A stretch of 64,000 nt of DNA. It comes from Sorghum bicolor. Lineage: Eukaryota > Streptophyta > Magnoliopsida > Poales > Poaceae. The stretch is from NCBI RefSeq assembly GCF_000003195.3, contig NC_012878.2, forward strand, positions 52,204,629 to 52,268,628. The letters are read 5' to 3'. Under the pieces are notes generated by a model. That model was not told where the DNA came from and ran no database searches. It saw only the letters and a program-made list of their open reading frames with translations. A program made the translations under genes and the position numbers. Positions 54,258 to 64,000 of this stretch are shown in pieces; the first letter of the stretch is position 1; each line of letters opens with the position of its first letter.

Positions 54258-56238
54258 TTTTTTAATATAAAGAAGTATTTCATTGAGATGATACGTGAGA
54301 CACATAACTAACAAAAAAGGCTAAATCATGACATAATCTAATGATAAAAATAGACAGATTGAGGACAAGGCAAGAATTGAAATTTGTCATTCTGAATCTG
54401 ATTTGTTCTTCTTTAGTTGTGTAAGGTAAATTCGTGCCATGTATGTTCTCGAAAAATATATACATATGTTCTTCTTTAGGATAAGATGAATAATCCTTGT
54501 AAGACGGTGTACTAGGACAATAGCGACATTGGTTATCCCTCATGAGGTCTGCATTTGAGAGATAGGCAAATTTATGAGCAAGTATGTCTTCAACGGATGT
54601 GAGCAATTGCGTCCGGAGGTAGTGTGATGTGTAAATCCCCTCACCAACACCATCTCACTTCTTTATGGAGGACCAGAATCTTTCTCCTCATCCTTATCTC
54701 CTATAGCGTGAAAACAATTTTCCGTATCACCTCACTTCCTTACGTCTTATTTTCGTCCTGATTCTCTCCCACGCCACTGCCCTATTCCACTCCCTCATTG
54801 TGGTCACCTCGGTGCGGAGAAGCCCTTCGGCCAAGCATTTTGCCACCTTCCCTCCCCTTGGTGAGGCCCATTCAATGCGTCTTATTCGCACTTGACGAGG
54901 CACTCATCCCTGTAGCGACCCTTCAATGTCGTTTTCGATGCTCCTCGTTCCCCTCTCATGCCCCATAACTCAGTCGGTTAGAACGATGGGGTGGATATGA
55001 CCAAATGACGAGTGTGTCTCGTATGCTAGTGTCCACATCTCCTATAGCTTACTCCATTGGAATGATGGTGGATATGGTCGAATGATGAGTAAGTCTCATC
55101 TACCATTGTCTATTAGAATAGATTTAAAAAGCCCTGATTTAAGGACTCGTGTTCGAATGGCTGTCTTAGATTGGACATTTTTCTCGATATCTTTAGCAAT
55201 ACTAACACATGTCTTATGCCTCATGAACAAATTCGAGTGCCGCATTCTTGTCACGTCAGAGAATGAAACATCTATGACATGCCAAATGATACATTTAGCA
55301 ATACTAACACTTGCTTTACGCCTTGTTAGCAAATTGAACCGTCATGGTACATACAATACTTTTTATGGAATATAATCATTATTATTACTTGTATAAGCGT
55401 GTGTATGTTTCTGCATTACCTATCGTTTCCTAAGTTCATCTTATATCTGCCTTTATCACAACTTAAATAAAAATTACTCATATAGCATGATATAGTTGTA
55501 ATGTCCACCTCTTTGAGGCCGGGTCCGCTTATATCTGGCAGCTTTTTTAGACATAGACTTTCCTCATAGACCAATACCAGTCTTTTCTCACTTTGTCCTC
55601 ACTCGTGCACACCCGAAAAGAACTTCCCAGTCACTAACCTCAGAGCTCTTTAGAAATAGATTTTCGAAAAAAAAGTTACAACTTATTAGTATAAATATCC
55701 TATTAATCTAATTAAACCCTAAGCCACGATGTTACAATAATACTCCTTTACACACAACCCGGCGCCCGAAGTCCGCATTTCCACCGTATCACAAATTCAT
55801 ACCTAATACATGTAAAAACATCGAACAGTGACCCACACAAAAAAGATCGATGTACACAGTTGACACTGTACAGTTGTTCACTTTTCCTATTTGCTAGTGA
55901 CGCGTCGCTAGCTCTTCCATTAATCACAAGGTACGACGACAACAGCCTATGAACTCCAAAGCTGTTCTACTAGACATTTTTCTTGGGAAGCTTTTAGACA
56001 ACCAATGAACGGGTTTTACTTACCCAAAAGATCAAGTCATAAAGCGGAGAAAGGGCTATAAAAAATCACACCAAGCAATGATTTCTGATAAGATATCAAT
56101 CAAAGACGCTTTTGAAGGCAAGGAGTTGCGACATCTGCAAACAAGCGTATTATCCTCGGACAGAGTACAATTAAACTATAGCTTCTTTTGTTCCTAAGAT
56201 CAGAGACTCTATTCCTAACTCCTTTTGTTTAAAAGTGA
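54258..56238. other. Spacer with diverged direct repeats
   Basis: No gene is recognised. Two pairs of diverged repeats are visible: a block with GATGG.GTGGATATG...AATGA.GAGT (54985 and 55058) and one with TTAGCAATACTAACAC (55193 and 55299). They may come from an unclassified transposon. Confidence 0.4.
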
Positions 56239-56472
56239 GGGTCGGTTTAGATCTATTTTTTATGTAGACATTATAGCACTTTTGTTTATACTTGATAAAT
56301 ATTGTCCAACCATAATCTAATTAGGTTCAAAAAAATCATCTCGCAGATAACAAACAAACTATACAATTAGTTATTTTTTCTATCTATATTTAATATTCCA
56401 TACATATAGCACAAGATTCGATGCGACGGAAACCTTGTAACCTTTTGGAATTTTGAAATCATCTAAACACGG
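56239..56472. mobile_element. Degenerate Tourist-like MITE
   Basis: It carries the family blocks CACTTTTGTTTATACTTGATAAATATTG, CCAACCATAATCTAATTAGG, TATATTTAATATTCCATACATA and GATGCGACGG, with worn termini (GGGTCGGTTTAGA / ATCTAAACACGG). Confidence 0.65.
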
Positions 56473-57244
56473 TTTGATTGTGGCCAGAGCCATTTATTTG
56501 CATGCAAAAGCTTCTGGCCGAAGCAACAGCGTATATTAAACCATATCGCCTTTAGGGGCACACTCGACCAGCATCTATTCGTATGATTGCCAACTGCTAC
56601 AGTACCGGCACGGACGCAGGGTTTGGCTGCATCTGGAAGCGACCCGACTCACCCGTTCTCTGGTGTCTTCGGGTGCCACCTCTCGCATCCACAGGAAACT
56701 TTTTAGAACCAAAGATAGCAACAGGAACAGAGCAAAATGCCAGCAAAACATGTCCGATATTATGATCGACAAGGGACAGACCACTATACGAACCGAAGCA
56801 GAAGGCAGTGTCCTATTCACATGGCATAAATTCCTCACGCTCGGATCAGGTACTGTTCATACAAAATCCACCAATAATTCACATATATTTTGCCACATGT
56901 CACACAACGACGCTTCAGAAGGTAAACACCAACGAACAACGTTGTTTTCATAGAAAGATAGCATTGGCACTTTCTATCAGGCAGGCACGCATATGTACAA
57001 GAAGTTTCGATAAAAGCGTAGCGAACTAGGCACACTAGTGGTCTGCTTGACCACACCTAAAACCTAGTATGTACAAAGAAGGGTAGCGGTTTTTTTTTCC
57101 TCCTCCTAAAATCAGCTCCACCAGATCGTGCTGTCAGCTAAAGAAGCAGTGAACCACCCACATTTACACCGTGCTTTCCTTTCCTACGAGATACTTACAA
57201 AGTGAAACTCCTATTGCAAGTGGCATATCATTATCGCTTATCGG
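56473..57244 (-). other. 3' flank/UTR of the UPL gene
   Basis: There is no credible ORF. The last several hundred bases before 57245 are likely the UPL 3' UTR. I cannot fix a polyadenylation site. Confidence 0.4.
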
Positions 57245-60200
57245 TTAAGATAGGTGGAAGGACCCCTGGCCCTCTGTAATTGCATAGAGGAGTTTCTCCC
57301 TCATCTTCTCCTGCAGGAAAAAAACACGGAAACTTTCATGGATCGAAACAAAGCATAGCTATAAAATCAAATGCACGGAAAATTGTTGTGTGAGTGCTCA
57401 CAACACAATTTTTTTTTACTATCAATTAACAAAAAAAAGAACCTTGACTTGCTTAATGTTTTAGCTTTTTTGGTAGTTATGTTGGCTACTTAATGTTTTT
57501 TGTTATGTTGGCTGTGGGGACCTTGACCTTGAGGAGACAACCTCGGAACATGGTCGCTTAATTTCAATCTATTTCGCTTGATTTGTTAGAATTTCAATGT
57601 CCCAAATGATATAACTTCAATCTCAATCTATGTCACTCGATTTGTTATAAGTTCAATCTCTCAAATGAATAAGAGTACTGAAAATAATTAACCTAGTAAA
57701 CTTCACTAAATTAGGATATGCAGAAAGGTCAAACCTTTGAAGAATACGGAGGTAACTTAAGATAGTTCGCACAAGTCATCACGCTAGGCAGGTCATCGTC
57801 AGCGTCATTGCTGTTATGCTGTTTATTATTACATCACACTGTTAGCAAAAGATGGATCAAGCAAACTGAAACAGAAAGGAGACAAAAACAAACCTTTCGG
57901 ACAACTGTGAACTTCGGATTTAGTGCAGCCAACCCGCCTGGTGGAAGCCGAGGTGAACCCGTTATAAATTGCAAGAAAGCTCTGCGCTCAAGGGATCCAA
58001 ACTCTTGTATGATTTCCAACAACTGCAATACATTTTGGATTCAAATAACAGACCTCCATTAATGGTTCACAACATATGTTGCCAATTCAAAATATCTTGG
58101 CTAGAGAAAACTTACATTGATGACAGGAGGGCTGCTGGAAGTGTAACCATGATCAAATTTGATATGATCCACAAGTTTCGCAAACTGTTCAAACAAAGAA
58201 ATCAGCAACCAGAATAAAATAATAACAAAACATGAACAGATGCCAACAGAAGATAGATGCATACATCCCATGTATCTTGTTCACCACAGAGTAATCTCTC
58301 TAGCTCATCCTCTGAGAAAACCTGGAGTTTTTTTAGTGGAAATACCTGCAGTAGACAGTGTCAGCATGTCAAAGCAATATTCTAGGTGAAAAAATTACCA
58401 TGGAAGTGTTCTCATGGTTCCATGTACGGTATCCTAACTGCAGAAACGTAGAGCAAATACCTCATTAAATCCTGACTTAAAAGCCTCCATCTGTCTTGCA
58501 ATTCCACTTTTAACCGTTGCGTCAACAACATGACGAACATATTCTTCCAAATTCTCAGCATTCAACTGAAAAATAGAAGTAGCAATCAATTTGGTGTGGG
58601 TGGTGTGTGTGTGTTGGGGGGGGGGGGGGGGGGTTATTTGGTCTGCTTACACTGTCAGAGCAACTTCCCAGTGAGAGCACATATTCTGGATACCCTGGGA
58701 GAGCAAACTCAATAGCAAGATCCTCAATTCTACAACCTCGATAAGTCAAATCTGATATAATCTGGCAGTCCCTTGTCAAATTTGACTCTGCATATTTTCT
58801 CCGACAAGCAAGAGCTTGAAACTCCACAAGGGATGTGGCCAGTTCAGAATCCAATGACTGGATATCATATATATTAAGCTCCTATAATGAGGAAAAAGAT
58901 TAGATTTAGATAGACACACAAGTAAGAATAGCAACTGTCATTAATATTGAAGGATGCGAGTCAAAGATACCTGCCCAAGGATAAGCTTGTAGAATGCTTT
59001 AGAAAATGGAATGTCAAGAATTCTGTTGTCTTTAATTGCTTTTGCAACAACCAGACCAAGCAAGTGGAATCTCTTGCTCACTTCTTGAAAGGAAGCAGAA
59101 TCTGCAGAAGCAGACCAAGGTCTAGGGAAAAGTCCATTAGGGGCAACCACGAATTCAGAAACATGACCATTATCGGTAACAGATTCACAAGGAAGCTCCC
59201 CTCTCCACATGCCTAGACCAGACTTCTGAAATTCATGACTTATCAATGTATAGAATTCCATTGTAGGACCTAAACCAGTGCCCACTTCCTCTTTATATTC
59301 TACTTCGAGTAGAGCATTGCTCTTAGCATGCGATTTCATCATTTTTGCAGCTGAAACCAGTATATCATCGCGATCAACTTTGAACTTTTTCCGTGAGTGG
59401 TTAGACGCCCTTTCTGCGACACTGTTAACACTTGCATCTATCATATGGCCATGATGATTTTTCAAAGAACCAAATGCTGTCAGCTGGAAATACTTCCATC
59501 TCGCCTCAAATGAAAATAAGAAAGGGCAGGCAGACATCAGTTCGGTGCACCATAAAGGCAGGCAGAAAGATTTTGAAACTAATGGATCATGCATTTGTTG
59601 CTCCAATTTATCTGTCAATTTGGCACTGACAAACTCTTGCTGAGGAATCGAGAAAACTTCAGCTTTCAGATCATTGAGGTTAGTTATCCTTCCATGGGCA
59701 AAAGAACGGTTTCTCTCATCAGACACGAGGTGAAAAGAATACCTGTTTAATCCCTCTAAAATGTGTAACATAAACAATATGTCATACGAAGGACCTGATC
59801 TGTCGAGTTTGCAAGGAAGTTTACCAAGCAACATACTAGGAAAGAAAGGGAGCATCTGCCATGTAAACCCAGTTATGTTCTCATTTATTGATGACATTGC
59901 AGTAGAGGAATGTCTAGGAGAATCATTTGCTTCTGGGTTAACAGCTGTTATATTTGCTTCTGGGTTAGCAGCTCTGAAAGTTATGTCATGAACACTGCGC
60001 CAAAACTGCATGTCCAGAATTATGTCAGACCCTACGTTGATCTGATCCTGCAGTATTGACTGATACAGAGTAACAGACCGGTCAAGCTCTTTACCATTTA
60101 AGCTAAATACCAATTTCTGTTGTATGGTGCAATCACTCAAGATTGTTGTGTTTCTTTCTGCTTGACCTGCAGTTGCACATTTATAAGAGTTTTCAGGTTG

Positions 60201-63200
60201 CTGAGATGAAAAGATAGACTGCAAACAGACACTTTAGGCTACACATGCTCACCAGAAGATGAAGTTCCTTGCTTTGGACTTGTTTCTACAGGCGGATTCT
60301 GATTTTCACAAGCCAGGCCCTGAAAAGAGTCGATTTAATTTAAAGACAGCTAAAATTGCTATCGAAAATACTTTGAAGAACATGCTTTGTAAGAAATATA
60401 CATTGCGAACAATTTCTCTTGATATGCATTTCTAAGTGGTTATAAATTCCCAATTAGCTGTGAATCCATTCCATGGAACAACCAACACACTACAAAACCA
60501 TTTCCAGCACAAGGAACCTTGTATTCTCTCTGTTTAATTTCAAAATTAAAACCTATACAAGAGCTGACTGAGACAATGAACTTATCCATTCCATTTAACT
60601 ACCAGCATACAAACCACCTGCAGAACAAAGGTTCCTTCTATCCTCTCTGTTTAATTAGCATATAGGAGAGATGGGAAATGCACAGTGAAGTTCAAGAATA
60701 TATAACATTCTTTGAGATTGGGATAGAGACCTAATAAAGCATCTAAATTCATGAAAATGACCATGTAGTTCCAAGAATATATAGAAGAGCAGTTCCAGAA
60801 ACACACACTGGTTGCTTGGGAGATGAAGCATCGAAAACCATGTGTGTTGGGTGTAAGCCCAAATGTGCAGGTCTACAGGAGGTGAGTACTGAGAGCAGGA
60901 TTTGATGCTGTACGGGAGCTTCGGCTCTCCAGGAGTTGCTCCTTCGGTTGCTCCCCCAGATTAGGTTTGAGTTTGTAGGTCGCGGTCGTTTGTATTTTTT
61001 TTGGGACAAGTCTGCAACCGGTGTGTGTTTCTGGGAGTAGGTTCTATGCTCTCTACCTTGTTGTTTTTTCCTCCTATCTTAATGAAGACACAGCTCTCCC
61101 GCATCGTTCAAGAAAAAGAAAATAATCATATCATAATAAAAAATACCAATTAGTCACACTTCATAAAGTATTAATAGCATGGGCAGAATAACACCTCTGA
61201 TGGTGAATCAGCCTTCTGACTAGGTGTGGAATCTCGTTCCTGAGAGTCATCATCAGCATATTTGCTTTCCAAAGCAGTACCACTAGGTGGTGATTCAGCC
61301 TTCTGACTATTGACATCTATACTAACTTTGGGCCACAAAAATTCTTCGATGGTATGCAACGATGACGATATTTCCACATTCACAGCACTATCATAGCTTG
61401 ACAAGTTAGTTTCATCTTCGTCTTTCTTGAATCTTACTCGGATACATGGAGTAATTGTTGAGTGCCTCGTAGGGATATCAGAAATACTGCTCCTTGGCTT
61501 GAAGTTGTGGCTCATTATAAGTGGAAAGTTGTCAACAGAAGTAAGAGCATTCTGCAGCTTGCTTACTAAAAGTGTCAAAAGCATGTCACCCCAACCTTGG
61601 CCCATTCTTGAGAAAGACATCCGAGCAAATGACTGAAATCTTTTCACGACAGCCAAAAAATGGTCAGAACTGCAATTCATATTGTTCTCCACCTGGAGGT
61701 ACTTGCCATTTGAGAGATAATTTGATAAAGATTTGACCAATCCACTCTCAAGGAATTCAAAGGTTGTCATTGTTTCTCCCCCATGAAGCTCCATCATCAC
61801 CTCATTTAAAATGGTAGATAAGTATTCTTCACTCTGATGAAGATTGCATTGGTCTGATGACTTGTCTGTGGTCTCATTCAAAACTGCACAGCAAGTTTTG
61901 AGCTTCTGCAAAATCTCAGTTAACCCCATCTCAGAACTCACTACATCCTTAGTAAAGTAGGTTGTTTTCACATGCCTGGCAAAAGTAAAAAGACTGTCCT
62001 TCCCAATCCTACAAGTCCTTTTTTCAGCAGCTTCAGATCTACGGGCATCAAATGCATAGCAGAAACATGTAGTCTTATTTCTTATGACAGGTTGAGTCTC
62101 TGGTTGTTGCATGTCATCAGGCAGATGAGTGGATTTTGAGCAATCCTCTTGATTAAGAAGCGCCTCAACTGCATTGACAACACCTTCCTTGATAAAGAAG
62201 CCAAGGTATGCATCAGGAAGCTTTTGCATGAGAATCTCAATTATCTTTAGTGATGAGGTCAGCACATGATGATCCTTTCTAGACAATAAACCAGCCAAGA
62301 AGCTGCCACGGGCAATAACAGAAACACATGTCCATTCAGAATAAACAGTTTTCGAATTATTTAAATGCAAGATTTATCTTTCCAATGACTGCATTCAAGA
62401 AATGTAATAACACAATTTATCCAAAAAAGAAATGTAATAATGCAATCCTTTCACATGTTATTTTATACCCCGGTATGTTCGTTTCCTTGAGCAACTCTTG
62501 AAGTATTTCTGGTTCACTGAAGTAACAAATATTGTTAACGATTGAAGCACAGCCATAGCAAATGTATGAATTGGCACCAGAGTTCACCGCCTGCACAACT
62601 TTTTCAGTAAGCTCACTTCCATATTTCATAACAAAAACATGTTATGAGCTGTTAGTTTGTAGTGCTATTAAGATACCTTGATCAAGACAGGAAGAATATC
62701 CCTAGAGAATTGAGACAAGAACCTTGGTTCATCTGTAATTATTTTTTCTTTTGCTAGTATGATCTGGGTGTCTTCAACGTCCCTTGCTGCTGAAGGAATC
62801 AACTGGTTTGCTAGTTTCAGAGCTTCATTGACCTAATAATTACAACATTAGATTATCAAATCTTGGTATAACATATCAGAGTCCACACTTTAAGTATGAT
62901 AATTGCACTTTAAGTATGATAATTGCACAGAAAGCGTAATCCAAGGATGCAGTAGGTGAAAAAGCCAAACAACCTGTAGTTATTTACAATGACATGATGC
63001 CACAATCAGCTCAATCAGTAAAGATACTATTCCATCAGTTTGAGTAGGGAGAGGCAGAATTTCAAAGTTTCATGGCCCAAAACTGCCAGCAGGGATGTTC
63101 CAACAAAACAGCAAGTTTCTAGGATTTCTATATACCCATTTCTTCTTTTCTATTATTTTTGTCTAAAATTTATTATAAAAGTGCTGTGCAATGGAAACGA

Positions 63201-64000
63201 TCTTGTATACCTGGGATGTACCTACTATCAAGCAGAAAACCAGAGTACTAGGAAAAAAGTGTGCATTTTCAAATAAATTGCTAACGGACTAAAAAAAGAG
63301 TAAATTAATAAGAGAAGCAATACATTTGGTGAAATTGTAAGAAGCTGTAAATGTAGTTTGCGCTCGAAATATGGCATGCCAAATACACAGTGTTGGCATA
63401 CGCTCTGGCATAACCACTAGGGAAAATTTCTGACATTATCTTCATTTCAGCAAACTTCATCAGTTCATAAAAAAATACTAGTAAATCAATGTCACATGCA
63501 AAAGAAAAACTATTGAATGCACATGAGTCAAGGGAAGAGCACACACATAGTCTTTTGCTTAAAAGGAGAAGTATACATCATGATAGCTATAAAAAAATTT
63601 ATTGTCAGCAGCGAGCAACAGAACACATCTGCTAAGTACTACTTGGCTGAAAGTAAGGATGTGAAAAGGTCAACCTGATTATTTTGTTTTTCCAGAGGCA
63701 AGTATGGCATGCCATGGGAGATGTCTGAAGTGATCAAAATCCCCTTTATTGTGCTACTAACACCCAGCTCAAATAGAGACTTCACTGCCACAAGTGAAGT
63801 ACAGGCTAGCTTAGCAAGAAGCCCAATCAGGTTCTGCAACCACGAGACACAATAGTCAACTCCCTCAACACATATCGAGCACATGCAAGAAGTTGTAGAG
63901 CAAACATACACTGCATGTCGATGGGCTAAGGGCCGTGAGTCCACCAGTGTGTATCAAAGGTAGGACCTTCTCTATAACACCCTGGTGACAGAGCTGGTCC
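57245..64000 (-). CDS. UPL4: HECT E3 ubiquitin ligase, UPL3/UPL4 type (partial)
   Basis: The 5' end is off the window. The exons are 64000-63910, 63833-63675, 62832-62677, 62590-62469, 62302-61195, 60319-60253, 60166-58971, 58881-58651, 58565-58461, 58345-58265, 58184-58116, 58022-57894, 57818-57735 and 57310-57245. All are GT-AG with matching phase, giving 1220 residues here. The N-terminal part is ARM-like helical repeat (LIGLLAKLACTSLVAVKSLFELG, NSGANSYICYGCASIVNNI). A charged linker follows. The HECT domain begins near VDRDDILVSAAKMM, continues LEVEYKEEVGTGLGPTMEFYTL and RFHLLGLVVAKAI, and ends with the catalytic-Cys segment LPSVMTCANYLKLPPYS and the tail GQGSFHLS. HECT ligases accept ubiquitin on that Cys and pass it to substrates. 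UPL3/UPL4 act on regulators of growth and defence. UPL4 is favoured over UPL3 from memory only. Confidence 0.9.
58616..58633. repeat. 18-bp poly(G) run in a UPL intron
   Basis: An uninterrupted run of 18 G follows a GTGTGTGTGTGTT-like stretch, inside the 85-bp intron between the exons ending at 58651 and starting at 58565. On the transcribed strand it is poly(C). Confidence 0.9.

Noticed and set aside
53218..54311. ORFs of 60-92 codons on both strands in the two arms at 53218-53473 and 54005-54311
   Set aside because: They are mirror images created by the inverted arms and the 60-bp tandem units, not genes.
1..64000. CRISPR arrays, bacterial operons, tRNA and rRNA genes
   Set aside because: No regularly spaced repeats, ribosome-binding sites, tRNA box A/B pairs or rRNA segments were recognised. 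Everything points to a plant nuclear chromosome.

Overview
This window is nuclear DNA from a flowering plant, almost certainly a grass and probably a panicoid such as sorghum or a close relative. Genes are split by GT-AG introns. The repeats are typical grass elements: Tourist- and Stowaway-type MITEs, Ty1/copia and Tat-lineage Ty3/gypsy elements, a long-LTR solo LTR and an L1-type LINE. Four host genes are recognisable: an IQ67-domain (IQD) calmodulin-binding protein (- strand, 25678-28178), a PWWP-domain chromatin protein (+, 35836-40676), an NF-YB subunit (-, 49864-52388), and the C-terminal part of a UPL3/UPL4-type HECT ubiquitin ligase that runs off the right edge (-, 57245-64000). Exon structures were worked out by hand and the reading phase closes at every junction.

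Region by region. Positions 1-4890 hold small repeats (a hAT-like element, Stowaway and Tourist MITEs, a Helitron-like end) and a promoter-like patch with no gene I recognise. Positions 4893-24674 are a three-level nest. A Tourist-like MITE (target-site duplication TGA) is split by a copia element (4959-24503, duplication GCATG). That copia is split in turn by a 14.3-kb gypsy element (8284-22574, duplication CCATG). The gypsy LTRs look identical over 1042 bp and the shared copia LTR sequence looks identical over 375 bp, so both insertions are young. The gypsy element has the Tat-lineage double RNase H. It also carries a separate antisense gene with its own TATA box and six exons (3900 nt of coding sequence).

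Positions 24675-41468 hold the IQD gene, a repeat-rich spacer, a 2.87-kb solo LTR inside another MITE, and the PWWP gene. Positions 41486-48908 are a second nest: a 5'-truncated LINE with a 17-bp target-site duplication, split by a gag-defective copia element (41527-46696) and by a PIF/Harbinger-like element (47953-48783). Positions 48909-57244 hold the NF-YB gene (with a 6-nt microexon), a 1-kb fold-back element, MITEs and unassigned spacer. The UPL gene fills the right end.

The host genes have unrelated functions and only share a neighbourhood. The most interesting material is inside the mobile elements. It includes the spliced antisense gene flanked by copies of the polypurine-tract motif, an in-frame TAG between gag-protease and pol, a copia whose gag start codon lies inside an LTR that has lost its tail and primer-binding site, exon-like blocks inside the solo LTR, and a copia whose gag was replaced by a second copy of its own leader.
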